Shown: positions 40,749 to 50,204, counted from the stretch's first letter. The stretch: DNA of 64,000 nt from Bacillus cabrialesii (GCF_004124315.2 NZ_CP096889.1:2277001-2341000); one strand, 5' to 3'. The notes: generated by a model from the sequence alone, not told the origin. Translations and numbers: made by a program.

Positions 40749-41405
40749 CTATACTTGCATCATATTGACGGAACGGGCTTTTTTCGCTTTGCGCAAACCA
40801 AACCACCATAAAAATAACATAAATGGAAACATATAATAAATCCAATTGCTGAGTGCTATCAGGATAAAATCATACGATCCATGCAAAAGGGACGGGACAG
40901 CTAAAGAAAGAATAAGCCACTTTACACGCGCCTTATCAGCGGAAAAACGGGCTTTTCCAAGGTAAAATCCCATAATAACGCCTATTAAGGCATGGCACGA
41001 AACAGGCAGGAGCGCCCTGACAAACGCATGCTCCACACCGTGGCCAATTAAGTAAAGAATATTTTCGAGGGTTGCAAAACCGAGCGAAACACTAGCCCCG
41101 TACACAATCCCGTCATAATGCTCATCAAAGTGGGCGTGCGGGTATACACTGACCATCAGAATAAACCATTTTAACGATTCCTCTAAAAATCCTGAAGATA
41201 AAAAAGAAACAAAAAAGCTTCCGCCACCAACATTCTCTTTTTCAAGCACGTACTGGATAAACATTATGGGAAATACAAGAACAACCCCTAGAAAAAACGA
41301 CCGAAGCACCATATGTACAGGTTCATTATCATACTGATCTTTTAAATAAAAATAACTTAACAGCGCGATGCCGGGAGCAATTCCTGCAGAGATGATTGCA
41401 AACAT
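40749..41405 (-). CDS. prsW: Site-1 protease PrsW
   Basis: 218 residues with about seven membrane segments. Family motifs are visible: the double glutamate in SGFLEESLKWF (about residues 70-80), which is catalytic in PrsW, the VYGASVSLGFATLEN segment, and a conserved His in SCHALIGVIMG. In B. subtilis it cleaves the anti-sigma factor RsiW in response to antimicrobial peptides. Formerly ypdC. Monocistronic here. Confidence 0.93.
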   Translation of the reverse strand: MFAIISAGIAPGIALLSYFYLKDQYDNEPVHMVLRSFFLGVVLVFPIMFIQYVLEKENVGGGSFFVSFLSSGFLEESLKWFILMVSVYPHAHFDEHYDGIVYGASVSLGFATLENILYLIGHGVEHAFVRALLPVSCHALIGVIMGFYLGKARFSADKARVKWLILSLAVPSLLHGSYDFILIALSNWIYYMFPFMLFLWWFGLRKAKKARSVNMMQV

Positions 41406-41484
41406 CAGGCAACCTCTTTCCTTTATATTCCTAAGTCTATCCTACCATGTTGGTTACAATTTTACATCTGTCTGAACTTAAAAA

Positions 41485-41518
41485 AACAAAAAGAGCATAC
41501 GAATTCATCATATGCTCC
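41485..41518 (-). terminator. Terminator of bdr
   Basis: Minus strand: GAGCATA ... TATGCTC stem with ~10-base loop, then TTTTTG, shortly past the bdr stop. Confidence 0.75.
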
Positions 41519-41524
41519 CTTTCT

Positions 41525-42499
41525 TTAATGATTTTCTCTTTTTGCGATTTCTGCTGCGATATGTCCCCCGTGGAATCTGCCGTTTTCAATAAATATTTCA
41601 TTTGCATTGTTCCCAGCAGCAATGACCCCGGCAATAAAAATACCTTCAACGTTGGTTTCCATTGTTTCTTCATTGAAAAATGGACGTCCTGTTTCTTTAT
41701 CAATTTCAACTCCCATTTTCTCAAGAAATTGATGGTCGGGATGATAGCCTGTCATGGCAAATACAAAATCATTTTTAATAGTGATGAGTTCCTTCTCGCC
41801 GGAGCGGAATACAACTTCATCTTCGGTGATTTTTTCGACACAAGCGCCAAATTCCATGCGGATTGTGCCGTTTCTGACAAGCGATTCAAATTCAGGCAAA
41901 ATCCAAGGCTTAATGCTTGGCGAATACTCATTGCCCCTGTATAAAACAGTGACACGCGCTCCAGATTTCACGAGTTCAAGTGCAGCGTCTACACTTGAAT
42001 TTTTCCCGCCGATCACGACGACATCTTTATCAAAGTACGGGTGGCCTTCTTTAAAATAATGAAAGACTTTCGGCAAATCCTCACCGGATACATTCATGTA
42101 GTTTGGATGATCATAATAACCTGTGGCAATGATACAATATGGCGCCGTGTAGGTTTCTTTTGACGTCTCAATTACGAATGTATTGTTTTCCGTTTTCGTC
42201 ACTTTACGCACCATTTCAAACGCATTTACACGGATGTTTTTCCGTTTGACGACTTCCCGGTAATACGACAAAGCCTGAATTCTGACAGGCTTTCTGTTTT
42301 CCGTAATAAATGCGACGTCCCCGATCTCAAGCTTTTCACTTGAGCTGAAGAAGGTTTGATGCGTCGGATAATTGTAAATACTGTTAACGACATTTCCTTT
42401 TTCGATGACGAGGGCATCAATGCCAATTTGTTTTAGGTGAATGGCGGCAGATAGCCCGCAAGGTCCTCCGCCTATAATTATTGCTTTTTCTTGAATCAT
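41525..42499 (-). CDS. bdr: Bacillithiol disulfide reductase Bdr (YpdA)
   Basis: 324 residues from the ATG with AGGAG nine bases upstream; ten more codons are open. FAD-dependent NADPH oxidoreductase that reduces bacillithiol disulfide. FAD motif GGGPCGLSAA (10-19) includes Cys14, the residue reported to attack the substrate; the second dinucleotide motif GGKNSSVDAA lies near 155-164. Full length. Confidence 0.94.
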   Translation of the reverse strand: MIQEKAIIIGGGPCGLSAAIHLKQIGIDALVIEKGNVVNSIYNYPTHQTFFSSSEKLEIGDVAFITENRKPVRIQALSYYREVVKRKNIRVNAFEMVRKVTKTENNTFVIETSKETYTAPYCIIATGYYDHPNYMNVSGEDLPKVFHYFKEGHPYFDKDVVVIGGKNSSVDAALELVKSGARVTVLYRGNEYSPSIKPWILPEFESLVRNGTIRMEFGACVEKITEDEVVFRSGEKELITIKNDFVFAMTGYHPDHQFLEKMGVEIDKETGRPFFNEETMETNVEGIFIAGVIAAGNNANEIFIENGRFHGGHIAAEIAKRENH

Positions 42500-42552
42500 T
42501 TCCGTCAACTCCTGCGATTGGCATTTCACTACATATTTTTCTATTTCCGAAT

Positions 42553-42588
42553 AAAAAAATCTCCTATTTTATCATAGGAGATTTTTTA
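42553..42588 (-). terminator. Terminator of gudB
   Basis: Minus strand: AATCTCCTA ... TAGGAGATT stem with an 8-base loop, then TTTTTTTATT. A and T runs on both sides. Confidence 0.82.
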
Positions 42589-42608
42589 TTTTTATGCAAA
42601 TCATCAAC

Positions 42609-43883
42609 TTATATCCAGCCTCTAAAACGCGAAGCTTCAGCCATTTTGCGAACGCCGACCATATAAGCAGCGAGTCTCATGTCAATTCTTCGGTTTTTAG
42701 CCATTTCATAAATGTTGTTAAATGATTTGACCATCATTTTTTCCAATTTTTCTTCTACCTCTTCTTCACTCCAGTAGAAGCCTTGGTTATTCTGAACCCA
42801 TTCAAAATAGGAAACCGTTACGCCGCCGGCACTTGCCAGCACGTCTGGCACAAGCAAAATGTCCCGGTCTGAAAGAATTTTTGTTCCTTCAAGCGTTGTT
42901 GGCCCGTTTGCCGCTTCAACAACAATTTTAGCCTGGATATTATGGGCATTTTCTTCTGTAATTTGATTTTCAATCGCAGCAGGAACGAGGATATCACAAT
43001 CCAGTTCCAATAGCTCTTGGTTCGTAATTGTATCGTTGAAAAGCTTTGTTACGGTACCGAAGCTGTCACGGCGGTCTAGTAAGTAATCGATATCAAGGCC
43101 TTCCGGATCATAAAGTCCGCCATACGCATCCGAGATGCCGACAACCTTTGCTCCCGCATCATGCATAAATTTCGCCAAATAGCTTCCAGCGTTTCCGAAG
43201 CCTTGGACAACGACACGCGCACCTTTAATATCGATGCCTTTTTTCTTAGCCGCTTCTTTAATACAGATGGTAACCCCTTTTGCAGTCGCAGATTCTCTTC
43301 CGTGAGATCCGCCAAGCACAAGCGGCTTGCCTGTAATAAATCCAGGCGAATTAAATTCATCAATTCTTGAATACTCATCCATCATCCATGCCATGATTTG
43401 TGAGTTTGTAAATACATCCGGTGCCGGCACGTCTTTCGTAGGTCCGACAATTTGGCTGATTGCTCTGACATACCCTCTGCTCAGACGCTCCAGCTCTCTA
43501 AACGACATATCCCTTGGATCACAAACAATTCCGCCTTTACCACCGCCATATGGAAGATCAATTATGCCGCATTTTAAACTCATCCAAATAGAAAGCGCCT
43601 TCACCTCTTTTTCTGTTACGTTCGGGTGAAAACGTATCCCGCCTTTCGTCGGACCGACAGAGTCATTGTGCTGCGCACGATAACCTGTAAAAATCTTTAC
43701 TGAACCGTCGTCCATACGAACAGGTATTTTTACCGTTAATAATCTCATCGGCTCCTTTAACAGTTCGTACACTTCTTCTGGATATCCCAATTTTTCCAGA
43801 GCCTTATGTATTACGGTTTGGGTTGATTTTAATACATCAAGTTTGTCCTCTTCTGTATGACCGGTGTTTCGATCGGCTGCCAT
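42609..43883 (-). CDS. gudB: NAD-specific glutamate dehydrogenase GudB, active form
   Basis: 424 residues. Oxidises glutamate to 2-oxoglutarate. Substrate motif PYGGGKGG (111-118) with the catalytic lysine and the Rossmann GFGNAGSYLAKF segment are intact. Residues 91-97 read EKEVKAL. In strain 168 the VKA codons are duplicated (9 bp), giving an unstable 427-residue protein; here they occur once, so this is the enzymatically active ancestral allele. Strong AGGAGG site. Confidence 0.96.
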   Translation of the reverse strand: MAADRNTGHTEEDKLDVLKSTQTVIHKALEKLGYPEEVYELLKEPMRLLTVKIPVRMDDGSVKIFTGYRAQHNDSVGPTKGGIRFHPNVTEKEVKALSIWMSLKCGIIDLPYGGGKGGIVCDPRDMSFRELERLSRGYVRAISQIVGPTKDVPAPDVFTNSQIMAWMMDEYSRIDEFNSPGFITGKPLVLGGSHGRESATAKGVTICIKEAAKKKGIDIKGARVVVQGFGNAGSYLAKFMHDAGAKVVGISDAYGGLYDPEGLDIDYLLDRRDSFGTVTKLFNDTITNQELLELDCDILVPAAIENQITEENAHNIQAKIVVEAANGPTTLEGTKILSDRDILLVPDVLASAGGVTVSYFEWVQNNQGFYWSEEEVEEKLEKMMVKSFNNIYEMAKNRRIDMRLAAYMVGVRKMAEASRFRGWI

Positions 43884-43936
43884 TTGAGTTAACCTCCTAG
43901 AATCTTCTGTTTCTCACATGCTCCCTTTCAGAGAAT

Positions 43937-43942
43937 AGTATA
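43937..43942 (-). promoter_or_regulatory. -10 element of gudB
   Basis: Minus strand GTGTATACT about 55 bases before the gene. No convincing -35 at the right distance. Confidence 0.4.
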
Positions 43943-43997
43943 CACCTTCATATGATCCGTGCATAGAATAAACGTTATGTTTTTCCATGTTTTTTAA

Positions 43998-44027
43998 CGA
44001 AAAAAACTGCTGTGAAATCAGCAGTTT
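43998..44027 (-). terminator. Terminator of mecB
   Basis: Minus strand: AACTGCTG, 6-base loop, CAGCAGTT, then six T; 12 bases past the mecB stop. Confidence 0.85.
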
Positions 44028-44039
44028 TCCGTTGCATTC

Positions 44040-44624
44040 TTATGAAAAATGAGTCTGTATCGTTTCAACGGCATTACCGTCCATAATGAGCTTACCATAC
44101 TCTTGCAAGCGGTAAATCGTTAAAGTTGTCGGATTGCCGTATTCAGCCAGAACCGCCACAACCCCCTCAGCCGTATGTGACCCAAGGTCTTCAAGGCTTA
44201 AAAAGTACTGTCCGTCATAGTGGTAGACAGTTCCCCCTGTGATACCGATTCGCTGTAAGCTTTCTGAAAGCTGAATGATATCTTCAAAGGAATGGAATTG
44301 ATAAATGATGTCCGCACTTTCATCAAGCTTGACTTGCATTTCGATGTAATCATCATCATACTCATCTTCTTCTGATTCGGCGTCTTGGTTTTTTGTTACG
44401 ATCACAACCATCCCTTGTGCTTGGAGAGAATACACTTCCACTGCAATCGGTCCATTCGCTTCAAAGCCGAGCTCTGTATTCGCTTCGTTCATCATATCTT
44501 TAAATAACTGGTGGACTTTAAATGAGTCCTTCCAGAGGTCTTCTTTTGTCAATCCCCGGTCTGTCAAATCGTCGAGGGTTAAAAAGATTTTGATCTTATT
44601 ATAATTCAGACGCTCAAGCCGCAT
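44040..44624 (-). CDS. mecB: ClpC adaptor protein MecB (YpbH)
   Basis: 194 residues from the ATG (MRLERLN) with AGGAGGG eight bases upstream; an extension of 15 codons is open but unsupported. Paralogue of MecA: N-terminal substrate-binding region, an acidic linker (SEEDEYDDDY near 85-95) and a C-terminal ClpC-binding domain. Helps ClpCP choose substrates. Monocistronic. Confidence 0.92.
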   Translation of the reverse strand: MRLERLNYNKIKIFLTLDDLTDRGLTKEDLWKDSFKVHQLFKDMMNEANTELGFEANGPIAVEVYSLQAQGMVVIVTKNQDAESEEDEYDDDYIEMQVKLDESADIIYQFHSFEDIIQLSESLQRIGITGGTVYHYDGQYFLSLEDLGSHTAEGVVAVLAEYGNPTTLTIYRLQEYGKLIMDGNAVETIQTHFS

Positions 44625-44783
44625 AACGTTCCCTCCTGCCTCTACTTGCACACAAATCATATAACACATTATATGAGATGATGAGTCATAGGTTCTTAAT
44701 TGTTATCAGTTTACACTGACTTCACTAGTAAGACAAGCACAATGCAGTTTTTATTGTCTTATGGATTTTTTGGTTTTAAGAAA

Positions 44784-45563
44784 TTATTCTGGCGCACAAA
44801 GATTCACAATGTGTGTTTCCGGCTCAGCACCTAGACGTAGAGGCACTTTTGTCGTGCCATATCCGTTGCTGATGAGATACGCCGCATTTTTAACAATGCC
44901 TGTTTTCCCAAGTTCATACGGGCCGAATTTTCCAAACCTGATCTGACCGCCATGGGTATGTCCGCTAAATATCGCATCAATACCGTCAGCTTCATTGATT
45001 TGTTCATGAATCTCGGGATTATGACAAACCAAAATATTCAGCCTGCTTTTGTCGAGTTCTTTAATGGCTTCCTCATAATGATCCATCTCCATTCTGATAT
45101 CATCAACCCCGGCAATCCCAATCGTATGGCCGTTGTACGAAAACGGAAATGACTCATTCCTCAGAGTGATGACACCGTGCGCTTTGAATATGGAATAAAG
45201 CTTATGCTGCTTGACTTCATAATCATTATTCCCCCACACAAATACAACTGGAACCCCGAAATCAGCGAGTCTTTTGATGTTTTCCTCAATTCTCGCAATA
45301 GGCACCCCGCCCTCAGCTAAATCTCCGCCGATGATAACCAGGTGAGGGGCATGGCTTCGCGTTTTTTCCAAAAGATCTTGATCGATAAGACGTTTGTGAA
45401 TGTCCGAAATAAAAAAGATGGTAAGCGGCGGCTTGCCCTTCATTTTTAATAAAGGAAACGTATGTGTTTTTAAATGGTTGCCTTTTGCAGTTGAATACAT
45501 TTTTGCCGTCATTGCCGCTGCCGCAACAGTTAGCACACTGGCAATTTTCACTGATAGCTTCAT
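44784..45563 (-). CDS. ypbG: Membrane-anchored metallophosphoesterase YpbG
   Basis: 259 residues. An N-terminal hydrophobic stretch (about 5-22) looks like an uncleaved anchor or signal. The calcineurin-like core has all metal motifs: DIH (near 54), GGD, WGNND, CHNPE and SGHTHGGQ. Such enzymes hydrolyse phosphoesters with two metal ions; the substrate is not known. First gene after mecB; ypbF is the next gene upstream. Confidence 0.88.
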   Translation of the reverse strand: MKLSVKIASVLTVAAAAMTAKMYSTAKGNHLKTHTFPLLKMKGKPPLTIFFISDIHKRLIDQDLLEKTRSHAPHLVIIGGDLAEGGVPIARIEENIKRLADFGVPVVFVWGNNDYEVKQHKLYSIFKAHGVITLRNESFPFSYNGHTIGIAGVDDIRMEMDHYEEAIKELDKSRLNILVCHNPEIHEQINEADGIDAIFSGHTHGGQIRFGKFGPYELGKTGIVKNAAYLISNGYGTTKVPLRLGAEPETHIVNLCAPE

Positions 45564-45649
45564 AAAAACTCTCCATTCTTTTTTTAGAACTTATCAATAA
45601 GACGGACAATAAAAAAAGACGTTTCTATCGTTTGAGAAAACGCCCGATT

Positions 45650-46093
45650 TTATTTACTTTCAAAATATAGATTAATGTCATATCTGTGCTTCATCATTTG
45701 AAAAACAGACTCTCTCGCCTTCCATTTATCCGGCTGCGGCCACAGATCAGTGCTTTTCTGAATAATTTCGCATCTCAGTTTATGGAAATCACCCTCAGCT
45801 TTTTCTTCCTTTTTCTTAAAGTAATATGAAGTGCAGTATGCAAAAGCGGTTGCCATCATCCAAAATAAATAAAAGGTATGGCTGAGCATTTCTTGAAGAA
45901 CGAGCTGAGGCGCCGGGCTTTTAACCATGATCATAAGACATAATAAGCCCAAGCAAATGAGTGAAGCCCATCGCCATCTGCGGCATTGCAACGCATAATT
46001 TTCAAATTTTTGTTTTCGTTTCACCAGCGCTTGGAGCATCTGTTTGGTCGGCGCGTCTGTAAACTGATCCAGCTGATTCCATAAGGATTCCAT
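45650..46093 (-). CDS. ypbF: DUF2663 membrane protein YpbF
   Basis: 147 residues with two membrane segments (about 45-63 and 77-95) separated by a short loop, and a basic cytoplasmic tail. Matches B. subtilis YpbF. ATG (MESLWNQ) with AAGGTG eight bases upstream, preferred over a GTG three codons earlier. The DUF number is from memory. Function unknown. Confidence 0.82.
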   Translation of the reverse strand: MESLWNQLDQFTDAPTKQMLQALVKRKQKFENYALQCRRWRWASLICLGLLCLMIMVKSPAPQLVLQEMLSHTFYLFWMMATAFAYCTSYYFKKKEEKAEGDFHKLRCEIIQKSTDLWPQPDKWKARESVFQMMKHRYDINLYFESK

Positions 46094-46155
46094 ACGCTTC
46101 ACACCTTGTCCATTTTCATTGCTACAATATATGAACGTAAAATAAAAAAAATGCC

Positions 46156-46902
46156 CTATTCATCCATTAAGGGGATGTCCAAAACTTGTCCGGTGTAAAC
46201 ATCATTTCCATTCAAGTGATTATACGCGCGAATTGTTTCTTCTCCTGACCTGCTTTTATAGTACTTCATAGAAATGCGGTATAGCGTTTCTTTCTTTTGG
46301 ACGGTGTGCTTGACAACGCGTTTCGGCTCAGATTGAACCGGCTCATCCGGCTGCTGTTTTTGCGGCGCTGCGGTTTGTTGTTGGGAAGAGGAAGCAGCCG
46401 CGGCGGTTGCTTCCTCCTTATTTGCTGAGTCTTCTTTTTCAGCTACAGCTGGCTGTTTCTTATCAGTTGTTGTTTTTGCCGGCTCTTTTGCCTTTGTGTC
46501 CTCAGACTTTTTTTTTGACTCTTGCTGCAGAGCGGTCTCTTTCGTCTTTCCAGTGTCTGCGGTGTCTTTTTTATCCTTAGATTTCGGCACAATCTCATAT
46601 TTGCTTTGGCTGCTGTCGATAAACACATCTTCATAATCATCATGATTATCCGGATGGCTTTTTAGATAAAATAAGGTGACTAAAACGATAACCGGCACAA
46701 ATACAAATAATACAGCGAGCACAGTGAATAATGGCGTTTTTGTTTTGCCTTGCTTTTTTTTCTGTTCTCTTTGATTTTTTACAGATTGTCTTGTCGGAAG
46801 GCTTTCTCCAACATCATCGAAATAATCTTCCGCCGATGCGGCGTTTTGATCTTCATAAAGATCCTGGGCTTTTTTTCTCTCCACTCTCGACATGTTCGTC
46901 AT
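46156..46902 (-). CDS. ypbE: LysM-domain membrane protein YpbE
   Basis: 248 residues. Cytoplasmic basic N-terminus (RQSVKNQREQKKKQ), one membrane segment (about 57-80), a low-complexity Lys/Glu/Ala/Gln linker (about 110-195) and a C-terminal LysM module (HTVQKKETLYRISMKYY to DIPLMDE) that should bind cell-wall glycan outside the cell. Strong GGAGGG site. Its start lies inside the 3' end of ypbD, a 50-base overlap. Confidence 0.88.
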   Translation of the reverse strand: MTNMSRVERKKAQDLYEDQNAASAEDYFDDVGESLPTRQSVKNQREQKKKQGKTKTPLFTVLAVLFVFVPVIVLVTLFYLKSHPDNHDDYEDVFIDSSQSKYEIVPKSKDKKDTADTGKTKETALQQESKKKSEDTKAKEPAKTTTDKKQPAVAEKEDSANKEEATAAAASSSQQQTAAPQKQQPDEPVQSEPKRVVKHTVQKKETLYRISMKYYKSRSGEETIRAYNHLNGNDVYTGQVLDIPLMDE

Positions 46903-47455
46903 GTATATCCCTCCTCACATGTTCAAAACGAATCTGACAGGCAAACACGGCATCAATGACAAAATGCGCCGTCACCGGAACAAATAAGTTACCGGTCCAT
47001 TCATATATCAGACCGAGCAAAAAGCTGATTGCTGTCACCATGATAAATAACAGCCATTTTGACAAATACCGAAAATGAAGAACGGCAAATATAAGACTGG
47101 CCGCCCATAAACCGATATGAGTCTGCAGCACTCCTCTGAATAACATTTCTTCCGCGAAAGCAATCAGAAGCGTTAAAAATATAATATGAGGGATTGGCCT
47201 CTTACTGAATATTTTTTTATTGATTCCGCCGTCATCATATAAATGAGGCGGGCACCATTTCATCACTGCCATATCAGCTAAAATAACAATAACCGCAATA
47301 GAAACACCATACCATATGATTCGCATATCACGAATATCCCATAGCTTTAGTACGTCTTTTACATTCTCAAAAAAGAATAATCCCGCTCCTGCTGCTACGA
47401 TGATGATTAAAAGCTGCGTCAAATATAACTGCTTCAGCATATCACGGTCAGACAT
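46853..47455 (-). CDS. ypbD: CPBP-family intramembrane protease YpbD
   Basis: 200 residues, about six hydrophobic helices. The ABI/CPBP motifs are present: FAEEMLFRGVLQ (EExxxR), FAVLHF (FxxxH) and HFVIDAVFA. These form the intramembrane metallo- or glutamate-type active site of CAAX-protease-like enzymes. Substrate unknown. The ribosome binding site is distant (AAAGGA twelve bases away), so a start at the next Met (MLKQLYL) is possible. The C-terminal end overlaps ypbE. Confidence 0.87.
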   Translation of the reverse strand: MSDRDMLKQLYLTQLLIIIVAAGAGLFFFENVKDVLKLWDIRDMRIIWYGVSIAVIVILADMAVMKWCPPHLYDDGGINKKIFSKRPIPHIIFLTLLIAFAEEMLFRGVLQTHIGLWAASLIFAVLHFRYLSKWLLFIMVTAISFLLGLIYEWTGNLFVPVTAHFVIDAVFACQIRFEHVRRDIHDEHVESGEKKSPGSL

Positions 47456-47481
47456 ATGCTGAATGAAATCCTTTTGCTGTT

Positions 47482-48972
47482 TCAGTTCAGCTCACCTACA
47501 GTCTGCATGCTGAATATGCGGTGCAATTCCGAACTCCAGCTGTCTAATGGCGCCATTTTACTCCGTTCTCCTTTTTGTTCATACAAGGATAGATCAAAAC
47601 CGCATTGTGAACAGCACGGGAGATTTCCGTCATCAGGCTCGTATGATTCATCAAAATAGGTTAGCAGCGATTCCCTTAAACAGCCGTCACGCTGAAGCAG
47701 AAAAGATACGCGGCGCATTTTTTCCATCTTCAGCTCCATCCGATAGGAAATCTCCCGCTTCATCAATTCAATTGATGTTTTGCCCTGCATAAAGAGGTGA
47801 ATCATCATACGCGCTTGCGTTTCTCCGACACCATACTGCATTAATACGTCACGAAGCCTTCTCTCATCCCGATCATCCGTCTTTTCAAGCACACGGATCA
47901 CATTGGCGATTTCTTCAGCTGTGACACTCTCCATTTGGATAATCTGCTCCTGCAGTTCAAAATCCCCTGGTGCCCGCAGCAAAATGCTGACGCTCGGTTT
48001 TCCGTCGCGCCCTGCTCTGCCAATTTCCTGCATAAAAGCTTCAGCCGTCTGCGGGAGGTGAAAATGAATCACATATCTGATATCAGGTTTATCGACACCC
48101 ATTCCAAACGCATTCGTACAACATATGACATCAAGCTGGTTATGAATAAACTGCTGCTGAATTAAAATCCTGTCGCCAGACTCCATACCGCCATGGTAAA
48201 AGTCGGCTCTGCTGCTCGTTTTGTTTTTAATTTCACCCGCTAATTCCTCAGCCCATTTCCGTGTCGGGCAATAAACAATTCCCGGCCCTTGCAGGTTTTC
48301 AACCAGCTGAATAACCCTATCTATTTTTTCGGCCGTATCCGCCGCATTTTCAACCCTAAGTGCGATGTTTGGACGGTTGACTGAGTTGAGATGACGTTCG
48401 GCATGCTGCAGCTCCAGCAGGTTCATGACATCTTGCAGCGTATCCTTTGTTGCTGTAGCGGTCAATGCCAGAACCGGAGGGTGCTCAAGTTGTTTTCTCA
48501 GCTGTCCGAGCTTTGAATAGTCAGGCCTGAAGTCATGCCCCCATTCTGATATACAATGTGCTTCATCAATAACGAATAGGCTGATGGGGACTGCTTTCAA
48601 TTTTTCCAATACATATGGCGACTGCAAAGCCTCAGGGGACAAGTATAAAAATTTATAGCGATGAATATGCTCCAAAACGAATTGTCTCTCCTGCCTGCTT
48701 AGCATGCTGTTCAAAGCGGCCGCACGCTTTTCCCCCCGTGCTTTTAGCTGCTGTACCTGATCTTCCATTAAAGAAAGCAATGGAGAAACGATTAATACCA
48801 TGCCGTCAAGCATATATCCAGGCAGCTGGTAGCAAAGCGATTTTCCTCCCCCAGTCGGCAGCATCGCAATGGTATCCTTCCCGCTGAGAATGCTTCTGAT
48901 AATGTCCTCCTGCCCTTTTTTAAAGGAAGTAAAACCAAAAAAATGTTGTAGCGTTTGCTGTAATTTAGTCAT
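47482..48972 (-). CDS. recS: RecQ-family ATP-dependent DNA helicase RecS
   Basis: 496 residues. 3'-5' helicase core with Walker A LPTGGGKSLCYQLP (about 40-53), DEAHCISEWGHDFRPDY, and motif VI IGRAGRDGKPS. The C-terminal RQC-like part is short with a CCSQCGFDL zinc cluster and no HRDC domain, matching RecS (YpbC) and not the longer RecQ. Acts in replication-fork repair. It overlaps ypbB by eight bases, so the two are coupled. Confidence 0.93.
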   Translation of the reverse strand: MTKLQQTLQHFFGFTSFKKGQEDIIRSILSGKDTIAMLPTGGGKSLCYQLPGYMLDGMVLIVSPLLSLMEDQVQQLKARGEKRAAALNSMLSRQERQFVLEHIHRYKFLYLSPEALQSPYVLEKLKAVPISLFVIDEAHCISEWGHDFRPDYSKLGQLRKQLEHPPVLALTATATKDTLQDVMNLLELQHAERHLNSVNRPNIALRVENAADTAEKIDRVIQLVENLQGPGIVYCPTRKWAEELAGEIKNKTSSRADFYHGGMESGDRILIQQQFIHNQLDVICCTNAFGMGVDKPDIRYVIHFHLPQTAEAFMQEIGRAGRDGKPSVSILLRAPGDFELQEQIIQMESVTAEEIANVIRVLEKTDDRDERRLRDVLMQYGVGETQARMMIHLFMQGKTSIELMKREISYRMELKMEKMRRVSFLLQRDGCLRESLLTYFDESYEPDDGNLPCCSQCGFDLSLYEQKGERSKMAPLDSWSSELHRIFSMQTVGELN

Positions 48973-50023
48973 ATTGCTGCACCTGCTTTGTCAATGCCAG
49001 TCTGATTTGAAAGTAGCTGAATCGCTGCTCCAGCCCGTCACGAATTTGTTTGATTTTGTTCGTCCGCATCCGTTTGGCAAACTCTGCAATTTGGATTTGA
49101 TCTTCCGCTGATACATAGTCATTAATCATAAACGCAGGCTCATGAAGAGAAATCTCAACTATATGGTCTTCGATCGTCGCTGTTTTCAGCTTTCTGATTT
49201 CAGCAATTCGATGAATCGGGATCCCTCTTTTGACCATCTGCCAAGTTTTCCTCGTTGACTCTGTCAGGGCATTATCTAAATGCACATCAGAGAGGAGATC
49301 CTTTAACAAAGTATCTTCACACTCCGGAAGAGAATGAATAAAATAATGTACCGAAGCCCAAAACATGATATACACATACCATTCATCTTCTCTCAGCGTG
49401 TCAGCAAGCTGCCTGCTCGTATAACCGATCCTGTCATGAGAGGTTAAGGAGTAGACAAAAATTTGCGCCGCTTTTTCATCAATCTCATGCAAATGCGCCT
49501 CCAGCATGGCAAAAAGGCTGCTTGCCATCTCTATATGATCCGTATGCCGTGACAGGTATTTCTTTACCCAGTGAAGTGTTTTATGATCCTTCGTAACAGG
49601 GATATACTGCCTGCTCCCTCGCAGTTTATGAGATAAAACCTGCACAAGCAGCGAAAGCCTTTTCCAGAGCACACCGGCAGCCTGCTGATAATAAGCGCCG
49701 TGGCAATAAACGGGCCAAGGCTTCTCGCTGAGGGCATGCTTCAATGCTGCTGCGCCGCTGGCTGTCACTTTGTATGTATCTGTTTCAGACATTGGTTTCA
49801 GATATGAATGCTGTTCAAGCTTGGTGAGCGATGCTGAAATATCGCTTCTTGAACATTGCGCCGCCATCCCAAAGTATTTTGCAGTCTGAAATAAGCCGGC
49901 ATCTTGAATGGTTTGTGACGATCTTTTGCCTTTGAATAGGTGAAAAACAGCGCTTCCCGACCGTTCTCCGTTAATTTTGCAAAGGCAATCGAGAGCCATA
50001 ATATCGAAGTAATTTAATGACAA
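48965..50023 (-). CDS. ypbB: Helix-turn-helix protein YpbB
   Basis: 352 residues from a TTG start with GGGTGG five bases upstream; earlier starts are open, so the N-terminus is uncertain. The C-terminal ~90 residues (GIPIHRIAEIRKLKTATIEDHIVE) form an HTH_40-type domain often found with RecQ helicases. The N-terminal portion is helical with no motif I recognise. Coupled to recS by overlap, which suggests a helicase accessory role (inference). Confidence 0.83.
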   Translation of the reverse strand: MSLNYFDIMALDCLCKINGERSGSAVFHLFKGKRSSQTIQDAGLFQTAKYFGMAAQCSRSDISASLTKLEQHSYLKPMSETDTYKVTASGAAALKHALSEKPWPVYCHGAYYQQAAGVLWKRLSLLVQVLSHKLRGSRQYIPVTKDHKTLHWVKKYLSRHTDHIEMASSLFAMLEAHLHEIDEKAAQIFVYSLTSHDRIGYTSRQLADTLREDEWYVYIMFWASVHYFIHSLPECEDTLLKDLLSDVHLDNALTESTRKTWQMVKRGIPIHRIAEIRKLKTATIEDHIVEISLHEPAFMINDYVSAEDQIQIAEFAKRMRTNKIKQIRDGLEQRFSYFQIRLALTKQVQQYD

Positions 50024-50175
50024 CCTATCCACCCACATTCTTCCTGACAAAAATCGTTGATTTGCTCTTTTTATTTTAACAGATTTTAAACAGAAATCGA
50101 CGTTTAAAGTCATCATTAAGGGGGATGTTATGTAGATAACCCCTGATATGATAAGCATTCTCAATGATTTTTCTG

Positions 50176-50204
50176 TTGAAATGTGGCAAGAACATCATTA
50201 CAAT
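50176..50204 (+). promoter_or_regulatory. Sigma-A promoter of fer
   Basis: TTGAAA, 17-base spacer, TACAAT, about 85 bases before the gene. A short palindrome (TTGTTC ... GAACAA, 50254-50271) sits in the leader just before the Shine-Dalgarno. Confidence 0.7.

Noticed and set aside
41437..41724. 95-codon minus-strand ORF over the bdr 3' end and terminator
   Set aside because: Different frame of the same strand as bdr; runs into the terminator region and has no start signal.
46300..46560. Low-complexity stretch that might be a repeat array
   Set aside because: It encodes the Lys/Glu/Ala/Gln linker of YpbE; there are no regular spacers or exact repeats, so it is not a CRISPR or tandem array.
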